A DNA stretch of 64,000 nucleotides. Origin: Carboxylicivirga linearis. Lineage in GTDB: Bacteria > Bacteroidota > Bacteroidia > Bacteroidales > Marinilabiliaceae. Shown here in pieces: positions 45,797-53,940 of the stretch. The translations under genes and the position numbers were made by a program. Numbering within the stretch: the first letter of the stretch is position 1; every line of letters begins with the position of its first letter. Location: positions 233,810-297,809 of the forward strand of contig NZ_JAGUCO010000005.1 of NCBI RefSeq assembly GCF_018271995.1. The letters run 5' to 3'. The notes beneath the pieces were generated by a model. That model saw only the letters and a list, made by a program, of their open reading frames with translations. It was not told the origin of the DNA and searched no databases.

Positions 45797-47895
45797 TATT
45801 TTAAGGTTTCGGTTTTGTTTTTAAGATGGATTTCTTTACTGGCCTGATCCTTATCCAAAAGATATTGATACGTGCTTACCTGCGCCCGCAAAGGAGGTCG
45901 GTCACTAGGATCTAAAACATTTTCGAGGTTGGCATCAATACGTCGAACCTTAACATTATCGTTTAACTGCATTTCCAGAATATCAAGAATCTCGTTTTTT
46001 AATTCTTCTTTTTCTATTGGAAAAGCTGTTTCAATGCGTCGGTTGATATTACGGTTAAGCCAGTCGGCAGAAGATAAAAACATTTCAGTCTTACCATCGT
46101 TTCCGAAAACCCAGATACGCGGATGTTCGAGAAAGCTATCCACTAATCGCAAAACTCTTATGTTTTTACTATAACTCTTATCGGGCACTAAACAGCAAAT
46201 ACCTCGTACTATTAAATCAATTTTTACACCTGCTTTACTTGCTTCATAAAGCTTGTTGATAAGATTTTTGTTTTGAATGCCATTCATCTTAAGAAGGATA
46301 TAGCCTTTCTTTCCATCCTGGGCTAATTCAATCTCTTTATTTATCCGGTCCATGATGTTTTTTCGCAGATTGATTTTGGTAACCAAAAGCTTATTCATCT
46401 CAGGTTTATGCTTCTGATTTTCCAGATAATCAAAAAGATTCTCCATGTCATCCAGGTATTCATCATTACAGGTGAAGAAACCATGGTCGGTATATAAGCG
46501 AGCTGTTTTTTCATTGAAGTTACCTGTACTTAGGTATGCAAATGAACGCTTTCTAACACCATTTACCCGTCGCAGAACAAGAGCCATTTTGGCATGCACC
46601 TTTAAGCCCGGTATGCTATAGATAATTTTAATACCTGCCTGTTCCATCTGGTGGGCAAAGTAAAGGTTATTCTCTTCGTCGAACCTGGCTTTAACTTCAA
46701 CAAAAACTGTTACTTTCTTCTTATTATGCGCAGCTGCAATTAAAGCACTAACCACCTCAGAGTTATTGGCTACACGATATTGCGTTAACTTTATTTCTTC
46801 TACTTTGGAGTCAGTAGCTGCTTCGTGTAAGAACTGAATAACGTATTGAAACGAATGATAAGGATAATGTAAAACACGTTCTTTTCTCTTAATAGCCTCA
46901 AACATCGATCCGGCTTCCTCTAGTTCAAACGGATGAATAGGTTTGGGAGCTTTCCAAACTAAATGAGGAGCATGGTATGTTGGGAAGTTAAAGAAATCAT
47001 GCGAGTTTAAATAGGTACCGGTTGGAACCAACTCGTTGGAGTTAATCCCGAACATATCCTGCAAATAATGTAATAAATCGATAGCTATGTTTCTATCGTG
47101 CAAAAATCCGGCTGGTTTACCAATTTTTCGTTTAGCCAGATTTTCTTTGATGCGTTCAATTAAATCGCCACCAAATTCATCTTCAATGCCTAAATCAGCA
47201 TCCCGCGCCAGTTTAATTCCCCAACTTCCAACCACATCAAAACCCGGAAACAGCTCCTGCAAGTTATACCTGATTACATCATCCAGAAAAACAATATGAT
47301 GTTGGGTATCTACCTTTGGCAGCTCAATAAAACGCGGAGCATCACTGGTGGGAAGTTTAATTAAGGCATAACGGGGTTTTCGGTTTTTCTTTAAAGCGTC
47401 GTTTTTCGTTTTCTTAAACAGTTTAATAGCCAGGTATAATCGGTTATCGCGCAAGAAAGTACGCGTACCCTTATTCAACAATACAGGTTGAACATATGGA
47501 GTTAGTTCGTTATCAAAATAGTGTTGTATATATTTTAAATGACTTGGATCATTAGGGTAACTCTTATAATGAAGTATAAGTCCATTCAGATGCATCTGTG
47601 GCAGAATAGCTTCTTTTAATATCTGACTAAACTCGATCCAGTGTTGCGAAACTGTTGAATTAATCTGTTCAAGTGTTTTTTCAGCATTAGGAATATCGGG
47701 GAAACTCTTGGGGTCAGCTGCGGCATTACGGTATTCAGCCACACGAACTTTATAAAATTCATCCAGATTATTTGAGTAGATAGCCATGAATTTAAGTCGC
47801 TCAAATAATGGAAGGTTGTCATCCTTAGCTTCTTCCAATACTCGATGGTTAAACGATAGCCAACTGATATCACGGTTGAAAAACTGTTGGGTCAT
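45796..47895 (-). CDS. ppk1: Polyphosphate kinase 1
   Basis: Ppk1 polymerises ATP gamma-phosphate into polyphosphate, reversibly. The 699-residue protein has the N-terminal domain (FFNRDISWLSFNHRVLEEA, NNLDEFYKVRVAEYR), a middle head domain, and two phospholipase D-like catalytic domains. The autophosphorylated His is in GLKVHAKMALVLRR and the second catalytic region in YLSTGNFNEKTARLYTDHGFF. Length and motifs are normal. It is the first gene of a leftward operon with sixA and a radical SAM gene, divergent from the phosphodiesterase gene. No exopolyphosphatase is adjacent. Confidence 0.97.
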   Translation of the reverse strand: MTQQFFNRDISWLSFNHRVLEEAKDDNLPLFERLKFMAIYSNNLDEFYKVRVAEYRNAAADPKSFPDIPNAEKTLEQINSTVSQHWIEFSQILKEAILPQMHLNGLILHYKSYPNDPSHLKYIQHYFDNELTPYVQPVLLNKGTRTFLRDNRLYLAIKLFKKTKNDALKKNRKPRYALIKLPTSDAPRFIELPKVDTQHHIVFLDDVIRYNLQELFPGFDVVGSWGIKLARDADLGIEDEFGGDLIERIKENLAKRKIGKPAGFLHDRNIAIDLLHYLQDMFGINSNELVPTGTYLNSHDFFNFPTYHAPHLVWKAPKPIHPFELEEAGSMFEAIKRKERVLHYPYHSFQYVIQFLHEAATDSKVEEIKLTQYRVANNSEVVSALIAAAHNKKKVTVFVEVKARFDEENNLYFAHQMEQAGIKIIYSIPGLKVHAKMALVLRRVNGVRKRSFAYLSTGNFNEKTARLYTDHGFFTCNDEYLDDMENLFDYLENQKHKPEMNKLLVTKINLRKNIMDRINKEIELAQDGKKGYILLKMNGIQNKNLINKLYEASKAGVKIDLIVRGICCLVPDKSYSKNIRVLRLVDSFLEHPRIWVFGNDGKTEMFLSSADWLNRNINRRIETAFPIEKEELKNEILDILEMQLNDNVKVRRIDANLENVLDPSDRPPLRAQVSTYQYLLDKDQASKEIHLKNKTETLK

Positions 47896-47976
47896 ATTTA
47901 CTAAACTTGGTGGGTTATAAATTTATAAAAAATGCCCTATTTTTAGGCATTCTTTGTGGTCTATTTAAATTATAAA

Positions 47977-48477
47977 ATGAAAAGAATTGGTCTTTTATCT
48001 GATACTCACTCTTATTTTGACGCACGTTTTAAAGAATTGTTCAAAGATGTGGATGAAATATGGCATGCAGGAGATTTAGGTGATATAAAGGTGCTGGATG
48101 AAATGAGAAACTTTAAACCGGTGAGAGCAATTTGGGGTAATATTGATGGTAATAATATCAGGCAGGAATTGAATGAGGTACTTGAGTTTAGCTGTGAAGA
48201 TGTTTCTGTGTATATGATCCATATAGGCGGATATCCCGGAAAATATGAAAAGCATGTGAAGGCTGATTTAATTCGCAAAAAGCCTCAGATTTTTGTGTCG
48301 GGTCACTCACATATCTTAAAAGTGATGTATGATAAAACTCTGGATGTTCTTCATTTAAATCCGGGGGCTGCTGGTCGATCGGGATTTCATTCTGTTCGTA
48401 CAGCTCTTCGCTTCACCATCGATGGAAAAGAAATTAAAGATATGGAGGTGATAGAATTAGGACCCAAAAGGGTTTAA
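47977..48477 (+). CDS. YfcE/MJ0936-type metallophosphoesterase
   Basis: This 166-residue calcineurin-like phosphoesterase has the metal-ligand series LLSDTHSYFD (D, H), HAGDLGD (D), WGNIDG (GNxD), IHIGGYP (H) and VSGHSHILK (GHxH). The compact length and GNID/GHSH motifs place it in the YfcE/MJ0936 group, which hydrolyses phosphodiesters such as cyclic nucleotides in vitro. The ATG at 47977 is used; the open frame extends upstream only to a GTG. It is monocistronic and divergent from ppk. A physiological substrate is not evident. Confidence 0.88.
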   Translation: MKRIGLLSDTHSYFDARFKELFKDVDEIWHAGDLGDIKVLDEMRNFKPVRAIWGNIDGNNIRQELNEVLEFSCEDVSVYMIHIGGYPGKYEKHVKADLIRKKPQIFVSGHSHILKVMYDKTLDVLHLNPGAAGRSGFHSVRTALRFTIDGKEIKDMEVIELGPKRV

Positions 48478-48515
48478 AAGCTAATAGCTGTCAGCTAATG
48501 GCTATTAGCTTAAAA
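48478..48515. terminator. Bidirectional hairpin between the phosphodiesterase gene and queF
   Basis: AAGCTAATAGC (48478-48488) pairs perfectly with 48501-48511. U-rich stretches are short on both sides. It sits between convergent genes. Confidence 0.6.
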
Positions 48516-48516
48516 A

Positions 48517-49383
48517 TTATTGACGAAGTAATTTTAGAGATAAAACATTAGAGTCAGTAAGATTAAGTTTTAACAGGCTGTTGTCGCTCGCTCGTACAGG
48601 ACAAATATCAATACCACCTCGGCGGGTGTAAATACATGCCACCATTAATTCTTCAGGCTTAAACAGGTTCCATAAACGAGTGTAAATCATTTCGCATATT
48701 TCTTCATGAAAATGGTTTTCGTTGCGAATAGAAACCAGGTATTGAAGCAAGCTCATCTTCTCAGGAGTTGATTCACCTTTTATATAGATGTACGCTGAAC
48801 CCCAATCGGGCTGATTGGTTATTTTGCAGTTGCTGCGTAAAAGATGCGTTGCTGCTTTTAATTCTGTACCAGAAGAAGGTTGCAGAAGTTCAGGATCTTC
48901 ATTAAAGGCAGTGAAATTAAGATCAACTGCTTCTGAATCATCTTCCAATAAGTTAAAGTCTGCGAAATCAAAAGGTGAATGAGAATTCAAGTTATTAAAA
49001 AACGATACCGTAACATTGGTTTGTAAGCAATTGTCAAGGTCTTTTTTTATGGTATCCATTACCATTTTAATCCCCTCGAGTGGAGTGTTTCCATAACGCT
49101 CCATGTTAAAGGAATTCAGGTACAATTTCAACGATTTGCTTTCAACCAAAAACTCATTATCCGACGGATAAACCAACTTTAAGAGACCTGTAACCGGAAG
49201 ACCTTTTTTAGTGAGAAAACTTAATTCATAGGCATGCCACACATCTAATCCCACAAAAGGGAGATTGTTTTCAACCAATTCATATTGCTCGCGATTTAAT
49301 TGGCGCGGAACAGCCACCAACATTTCGGGTGCATATTGTTGTGGGTAGGTAACTTGTTTGCCTAAAAATTTAGCCTCATGCAT
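48517..49383 (-). CDS. queF: NADPH-dependent 7-cyano-7-deazaguanine reductase QueF
   Basis: QueF reduces preQ0 to preQ1, the last step before insertion into tRNA. The 288-residue length is that of the longer E. coli-type QueF with two T-fold halves. Motifs are PFVGLDVWHAYELSFL, ESKSLKLYLNSFN (NADPH/substrate region), the catalytic Cys186 and Asp193 in LRSNCKITNQPDWG, and FHEEICEMIYTRL. It is the last gene of a leftward queC-queE-(four-helix protein)-queF set, 19 bases downstream of the four-helix gene. queD is not in the set. Confidence 0.96.
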   Translation of the reverse strand: MHEAKFLGKQVTYPQQYAPEMLVAVPRQLNREQYELVENNLPFVGLDVWHAYELSFLTKKGLPVTGLLKLVYPSDNEFLVESKSLKLYLNSFNMERYGNTPLEGIKMVMDTIKKDLDNCLQTNVTVSFFNNLNSHSPFDFADFNLLEDDSEAVDLNFTAFNEDPELLQPSSGTELKAATHLLRSNCKITNQPDWGSAYIYIKGESTPEKMSLLQYLVSIRNENHFHEEICEMIYTRLWNLFKPEELMVACIYTRRGGIDICPVRASDNSLLKLNLTDSNVLSLKLLRQ

Positions 49384-49402
49384 AATTGTTAATGGTTATT
49401 TG

Positions 49403-49762
49403 TTAATTATTAAGTTTAGTTTTCGAAGTTTTAAGTATGGAGGTGATTAGCTTTAATAGTTCGGTAGCCTTATAATGAAGTTCAATAAAAAGACTATTGG
49501 ATAAATGTTGTGTCGCTTCCAATAGCTCAAGCCAATATAGTGTTTCGTTCGTTTCTTTTTGAGCAATGCTGAATTTATGAATAAAGTCTTTTTTGCTTTC
49601 AGCATGTTCAGCTTCTCTTACTAAAGCACCAATGGCTGATCCTGATCTAATAACTTGTTTTGTTATAATAAATTCTTTTTGCTCAGTTTGAATGTTTCTA
49701 CAAGTATTAACTATATCAACAGCAAAAGCAAAGCTCTTTTCTTTAATTATATTCTTCATCAT
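49403..49762 (-). CDS. Four-helix bundle protein (23S rRNA IVP/Avd-like family)
   Basis: This 119-residue all-helical protein matches the family first seen encoded in 23S rRNA intervening sequences: KSFAFAVDIVNTCRNIQTEQ, ITKQVIRSGSAIGALVREAE and the FIHKFSIAQKETNETLYWLELL signature. Related proteins include the Avd accessory protein of diversity-generating retroelements, but no reverse transcriptase or variable repeat is present. It lies between queE and queF in the same orientation, interrupting the queuosine genes. It is likely an inserted single gene rather than a queuosine enzyme. Two consecutive ATG codons are possible starts. Confidence 0.85.
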   Translation of the reverse strand: MMKNIIKEKSFAFAVDIVNTCRNIQTEQKEFIITKQVIRSGSAIGALVREAEHAESKKDFIHKFSIAQKETNETLYWLELLEATQHLSNSLFIELHYKATELLKLITSILKTSKTKLNN

Positions 49763-49844
49763 AATTAAGTTTGATTATATCTCAAATTATCAATTATAAT
49801 CAGAAGAATCAAACTAGAAATTAACAATTAATCATTAATAACTA

Positions 49845-50702
49845 TTATACTCCTTGTTTTGATCCAAATAAATCGATATGAACCCGTGGGCTGTAACGCC
49901 AGCCATTGTCAATAGACATTTCTAGTACCATCGGGGCTGATAGAGCTATTTCTTCGCGCGTAGCACCTAATGGCATTAATAAAATATCGTTTGAATTATA
50001 GTTGGAAAGCTGTTGTAAGTAATCGGCCTTTATTTCCTTGTAATCCTCGTGTTTACCAACCACAAATTTCAGTTGTAATTCTTTATCCGATTGGTTGCAT
50101 ATATCGATATAAGCTTGCAAAGCATTTACATTACGACGACGATCAGCGTGGAATTTAAACGGACCAGACTCTTTCAGATTGTATGAAGCCAGCTTATCGG
50201 CATTGGGTTCTGAATTACTTAGTTTTGGCGAAATACTAAATAAATCAATCCATTGAGCCAGTTCTTCGTCATATAAAGTACCATTACTTTCGATGGTGAT
50301 ATGAAGGTTCAGTTCTTCTTTAATCTTTTTGCAAAGTTCGGTTAATGGCTTTTTTTGAAGCAAGGGTTCACCACCCGTTACCACAACATGCTTTACTGTT
50401 CCCAAATTGTATTTTAACCATTGAAAAACTTCATTCACTTCCATTTCGATGGTTTTATCCGGATGAAATGAGGCATAAGTAGTGTCGCAACGGCAATAAC
50501 TGCCATCTTCCATTTGCCAGATGCAGCGTAAGTTACAACTCGATAAGCGAATGAAAAGTGAGGGTACACCGGCTAACTTTCCTTCTCCTTGAATAGTTCC
50601 CGGCATTAGTAAACCTGTTTGTGGTTTATCAGCTATCGGTTGACCATTCTTATCATTCACCACCGGAAAAACACCCTCGTTGGCTAGAACCAATTTACTC
50701 AT
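49845..50702 (-). CDS. queE: 7-carboxy-7-deazaguanine synthase QueE
   Basis: QueE is the radical SAM enzyme that contracts carboxytetrahydropterin to the 7-deazapurine ring. The 285-residue protein has GTIQGEGKLAGVPSLFIRL, then Cys56-x3-Cys60 and, after an 11-residue insertion containing an extra Cys70, Cys72 followed by DT. This is an expanded cluster loop compared with the common Cx3Cx2C. VVVTGGEPLLQKKPL and SNGTLYDEE support the family. The context, 45 bases downstream of queC, is decisive. Atypical cluster spacing has been described for some QueE; whether this form is a known type needs an alignment. Confidence 0.93.
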   Translation of the reverse strand: MSKLVLANEGVFPVVNDKNGQPIADKPQTGLLMPGTIQGEGKLAGVPSLFIRLSSCNLRCIWQMEDGSYCRCDTTYASFHPDKTIEMEVNEVFQWLKYNLGTVKHVVVTGGEPLLQKKPLTELCKKIKEELNLHITIESNGTLYDEELAQWIDLFSISPKLSNSEPNADKLASYNLKESGPFKFHADRRRNVNALQAYIDICNQSDKELQLKFVVGKHEDYKEIKADYLQQLSNYNSNDILLMPLGATREEIALSAPMVLEMSIDNGWRYSPRVHIDLFGSKQGV

Positions 50703-50747
50703 ATATAAAAATCTTCTACTACTATTTAATGTTAATTGGGGCGGTAC

Positions 50748-51413
50748 TTATAATGATGTATCAATCACATCGGCTTCGGCAAAAGCTTTGGCTCGTAATA
50801 AGCAACTGTCGCAGGTATCACAAGGTTTTTCTCCTCCGTTGTAGCAACTCCATGTTAAGCCAAAATCAACCCCTAATTCAACACCCAGCTTAATCTCTTC
50901 AGCCTTGGTCATGTTAATAAATGGAGCATGTATTTTAATAGGTTGATTTTTTTCAGCTCCCATCACGGTACCCAGATTGATGGTTTTTTCCATGCTATCG
51001 ATAAATTCCTGACGGCAATCCACGTAACCCGAATAATCAACCTGACTTACTCCAATAAAGATATCCTGCGCACCAATTGCTTCAGCATATGATGCTGCTA
51101 CCGATAAAAATACCATGTTACGCGCCGGTACATATGTAACTGGGATGTCGGTACGTTCAACATCACCTTTTTCAATACTCATTTTTTTATCGGTAAGCGA
51201 GGAGCCACCCCATTGATCGAGTTTTAAAGTTACCACACGGTGGTCTGCTACACCCGCTTTACGAGCTACCAGTTTGGCAGAATCTAATTCGCGATTATGA
51301 CGCTGTCCGTATTCAAACGAAATGGCATGCACTTCTTTGGCTTCTTTAAGGGCAAGATGTAGAGCAACGCTAGAATCTAAACCTCCCGATAATAATACAA
51401 TGGCTTTATCCAT
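50748..51413 (-). CDS. queC: 7-cyano-7-deazaguanine synthase QueC
   Basis: QueC uses ATP and ammonia to convert carboxydeazaguanine to preQ0. The 221-residue protein has the PP-loop [17 protein letters not shown], the family stretch [16 protein letters not shown], and the four-Cys zinc site in [20 protein letters not shown]. It is the first gene of the leftward queuosine set. A -7 box lies about 160 bases upstream, leaving a 150-base leader with several hairpins that could regulate the operon. The gene order queC-queE-queF is common, although a four-helix gene interrupts it here. Confidence 0.96.
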   Translation of the reverse strand: MDKAIVLLSGGLDSSVALHLALKEAKEVHAISFEYGQRHNRELDSAKLVARKAGVADHRVVTLKLDQWGGSSLTDKKMSIEKGDVERTDIPVTYVPARNMVFLSVAASYAEAIGAQDIFIGVSQVDYSGYVDCRQEFIDSMEKTINLGTVMGAEKNQPIKIHAPFINMTKAEEIKLGVELGVDFGLTWSCYNGGEKPCDTCDSCLLRAKAFAEADVIDTSL

Positions 51414-51565
51414 AATCTTAGTTTTGGTATAAATGCAAATCGGAAAGTTGAAAATGAAGGTAATGCACCATAGGTGCTCAACAAGAGATATTGCACAGTA
51501 TTCTATGCAAGGTCCTAGTTTTTTTTACCGACAGGATGGTTACGAACTGTCCGATTTAAATTAAA
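51414..51565 (-). promoter_or_regulatory. Hairpin-rich queC leader, possible regulatory RNA
   Basis: The predicted minus-strand leader holds four short hairpins in a row: CGATTT/AAATCG (51553-51569), GACAG/CTGTC (51530-51551), TTGCATAG/CTGTGCAA (51491-51510, with a G-U pair valid only on this strand) and GCACC/GGTGC (51465-51477). The second hairpin is followed by an A-rich run and CUAGG, which recalls the order of preQ1-I riboswitches (hairpin, A-rich tail, CUA). However, the pseudoknot pairing expected for preQ1-I does not work out. Treat it as a candidate only. Confidence 0.35.
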
Positions 51566-51571
51566 TCGATG

Positions 51572-51579
51572 CAAAGATA
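51572..51579 (-). promoter_or_regulatory. -7 box of queC
   Basis: TATCTTTG on the minus strand, an exact TAnnTTTG match. It places the transcription start near 51565. Confidence 0.5.
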
Positions 51580-51781
51580 GGAAAAGTTTTGTGTATTGGT
51601 TGTTAGTGAATCAGTAAGGAGTGCTAAAAAATGTGAAGTAAAGAGGTTAGGTGAGTCGTTTGTTAAGAACGTTACAGGTTGAAAATGACTATATCTATAC
51701 CAAACTGTATGAAATATATCATTCTTTTAGGTGAATAATGTCAGTATTTTAGCGACTTAAACATAAATACACAACTAAAAA

Positions 51782-53656
51782 ATGACACGTATTATTAAAC
51801 CTTTTTTATTGGCTTTGCTTACGCTGTGTACTGTATTGCCAATGAAAGCTCAAACGGAGCGTAGTGAGATTGATGATAAGTATAAATGGGATTTAACACC
51901 TGTATATGAATCAGATGATGTATGGGAACAGAAATTGGAAGACTTTAAGACGGAGATGCGAAAAGTTTCGGAGTTTAAAGATAAACTTGGCAACTCAGCT
52001 TCCGATCTATTAGCTTATCTTACTTTTTCTGATAAGTTGATGAAAGAAGGATATCGTTTATACATATACGCTTCATTAAAGTCAGATATGGATTTACGAG
52101 AAATGGATAATCTGGCTCGTACCAAAAAAATCCGTGAGGTTTTTATCAGTTTTGGTCAGTTAGCTTCTTTTGTATCTCCTGAATTAGCGGCTATTCCTGA
52201 TGAAACTATCCAAAAGTTTTTAAAAGAGGAACCTAAGTTGGGAATTCACCGAATGGATCTGGAGGATATCTCACGAATGAAAATGCATACGCTTTCCGAC
52301 CTTGAAGAAGCATTGATGGCAAAAACCGGAATGATTACCGGAACAGCTGGTTCGGCTTATAATGTTTTTAGTAATGCTGAGATGCCATGGGAGAACATGA
52401 CGCTAAGCAACGGTGAAGAGATTGAATTGAACCGCACTGAGTTTAGTGTTATACGTGCTGCTGCCGACAGAGCAGACAGACAAAATGCTACGAAAGTATA
52501 CTGGGATAACTACCTGAAGTTTGAAGGTACTTATGGTGAGCTTTTAAATGGTAATGTAAAGGTGGATGTTTTTAGTGCCAAAGCACGTAATTATGAGTCT
52601 TCATTAGAAGCGGCACTTAAACCCAATAATATTCCTGTAGAGGTTTATCATTCATTGGTTGAAAATGTTAATAAGAATCTTCCAACGTTTCATCGTTACC
52701 TGAAGTTAAAACAACGCATGTTAGGTGTTGATACTTTACGATATTCAGATATCTATGCTCCAACGGTAAAAGGTGTTGAGTTGAAATATACTTATGATGA
52801 AGCTCAGGAATTGATTTTAAAAGCTTTTAAGCCACTTGGGAAAGAGTATGTAAATGTTGTGGAACAAGCTTTTGATAACCGTTGGATTGATGTTTATCCA
52901 AACACAGGTAAAAGAAGTGGAGCCTACTCCAATGGTGCTGCGTATGACGTACATCCGTACATATTATTGAATTACACCGATTCATATAATGAGGTAAGTA
53001 CATTGGCTCATGAGTTAGGTCATACTATGCATAGTTACTATTCAAACAAAACACAACCTTTTGCAACTGCTAACTATGCCACTTTTGTAGCTGAGGTAGC
53101 TTCTACTTTCAATGAGGTATTATTGAATGATATGATGCAAAAGAAATTAAAAGATGATGATTTAAAATTGTCACTTTTAATGAGCATGTTGGATGGTTTT
53201 AAAGGAACTTTATTCCGTCAGACACAGTTTGCTGAGTTTGAATTAAAGATTCATGAAATGGCCGAGCAAGGTGTGCCATTAACAGGTCAGCAACTTACTG
53301 AATTGTATGGTGACATCTGTCGTAAATATTATGGCCACGATAAAAATGTATGTAAAGTAGAAGATAACATTGGTATTGAATGGGCAGCTATTCCTCACTT
53401 TTATATGGGATTCTATGTGTATCAATATAGTACTTCGTTTGTTGCTTCTCAGGCTTTAGCTTCAAAAGTATTAGCTGGAGAAAAAGGAGCGAAAGAAAAA
53501 TACATGGAATTTATTTCAGCCGGAGGATCGGACTTCCCGATTGAAATACTTAAAAATGCAGGAGTTGATATGACAACTTCTGAGCCATTTGAACAAGCTA
53601 TTGCTGCCATGAATGATTTGATGGATCAAATAGAAATGATTTTGGATAAGCAATAA
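51782..53656 (+). CDS. pepF: Exported oligoendopeptidase F (M3B)
   Basis: This 624-residue protein has a signal peptide (about 1-23, LPMKAQ) and an M3 metallopeptidase body. The zinc site is in TLAHELGHTMHSYYS (HExxH), with the third-ligand Glu region following in FVAEVASTFNEVLL. N-terminal landmarks of PepF are YKWDLTPVYESDDVWEQKL and YIYASLKSDMD. Cytoplasmic PepF degrades oligopeptides; the signal peptide here implies a periplasmic or secreted role in peptide use. It is monocistronic with a terminator. The upstream 200 bases contain TATTTTAG near 51745 as a possible weak -7 box. Confidence 0.94.
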   Translation: MTRIIKPFLLALLTLCTVLPMKAQTERSEIDDKYKWDLTPVYESDDVWEQKLEDFKTEMRKVSEFKDKLGNSASDLLAYLTFSDKLMKEGYRLYIYASLKSDMDLREMDNLARTKKIREVFISFGQLASFVSPELAAIPDETIQKFLKEEPKLGIHRMDLEDISRMKMHTLSDLEEALMAKTGMITGTAGSAYNVFSNAEMPWENMTLSNGEEIELNRTEFSVIRAAADRADRQNATKVYWDNYLKFEGTYGELLNGNVKVDVFSAKARNYESSLEAALKPNNIPVEVYHSLVENVNKNLPTFHRYLKLKQRMLGVDTLRYSDIYAPTVKGVELKYTYDEAQELILKAFKPLGKEYVNVVEQAFDNRWIDVYPNTGKRSGAYSNGAAYDVHPYILLNYTDSYNEVSTLAHELGHTMHSYYSNKTQPFATANYATFVAEVASTFNEVLLNDMMQKKLKDDDLKLSLLMSMLDGFKGTLFRQTQFAEFELKIHEMAEQGVPLTGQQLTELYGDICRKYYGHDKNVCKVEDNIGIEWAAIPHFYMGFYVYQYSTSFVASQALASKVLAGEKGAKEKYMEFISAGGSDFPIEILKNAGVDMTTSEPFEQAIAAMNDLMDQIEMILDKQ

Positions 53657-53686
53657 AGCATTACAACTAATCTGGAAAAGGTAGAA

Positions 53687-53718
53687 AGGTTTAGGCTCTC
53701 GGGTCTAAGCCTTTTTTT
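53687..53718 (+). terminator. pepF terminator
   Basis: GGTTTAGGC (53687-53695) pairs with GTCTAAGCC (53702-53710, two G-U) with a 6-base loop and seven T. Confidence 0.85.
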
Positions 53719-53816
53719 ATGCCTTAAAAACAATAATGTATAAACATTGTATGTAGTTGCCTACAAAAATGTAGGATGAGAGAATGTTCGTATATTTAAT
53801 TGTAGTTTTAAATGGC

Positions 53817-53835
53817 ATTATATCAGTGATATGAT
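53817..53835. promoter_or_regulatory. 19-base palindrome upstream of the PBP-GTPase-ATPase triad
   Basis: ATTATATCA and TGATATGAT flank a single central G: an inverted repeat with one mismatch. The size fits a dimeric repressor or activator site. Two other hairpins lie in the same 284-base region: CCTACA/TGTAGG near 53760 and CGTTATCT/AGATAACG near 53870-53892. Confidence 0.35.
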
Positions 53836-53940
53836 GGTTGGTTTTGTGAGCTTGAATAACTGGGGCACGTTATCTGTGGAGTAGATAACGGTTGATAAAG
53901 CCTGATATTGAAATTATCGAATACTATTAAAGCATTACCT

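Noticed and set aside
49403..49762. Diversity-generating retroelement suggested by the Avd-like four-helix protein
   Set aside because: No reverse transcriptase, template repeat or variable repeat is found nearby.
51513..51553. A classical preQ1-I riboswitch before queC
   Set aside because: The hairpin, A-rich tail and CUA order is similar, but the loop cannot form the required UAG/CUA pseudoknot and the conserved loop positions do not all fit. Kept only as a candidate leader structure.
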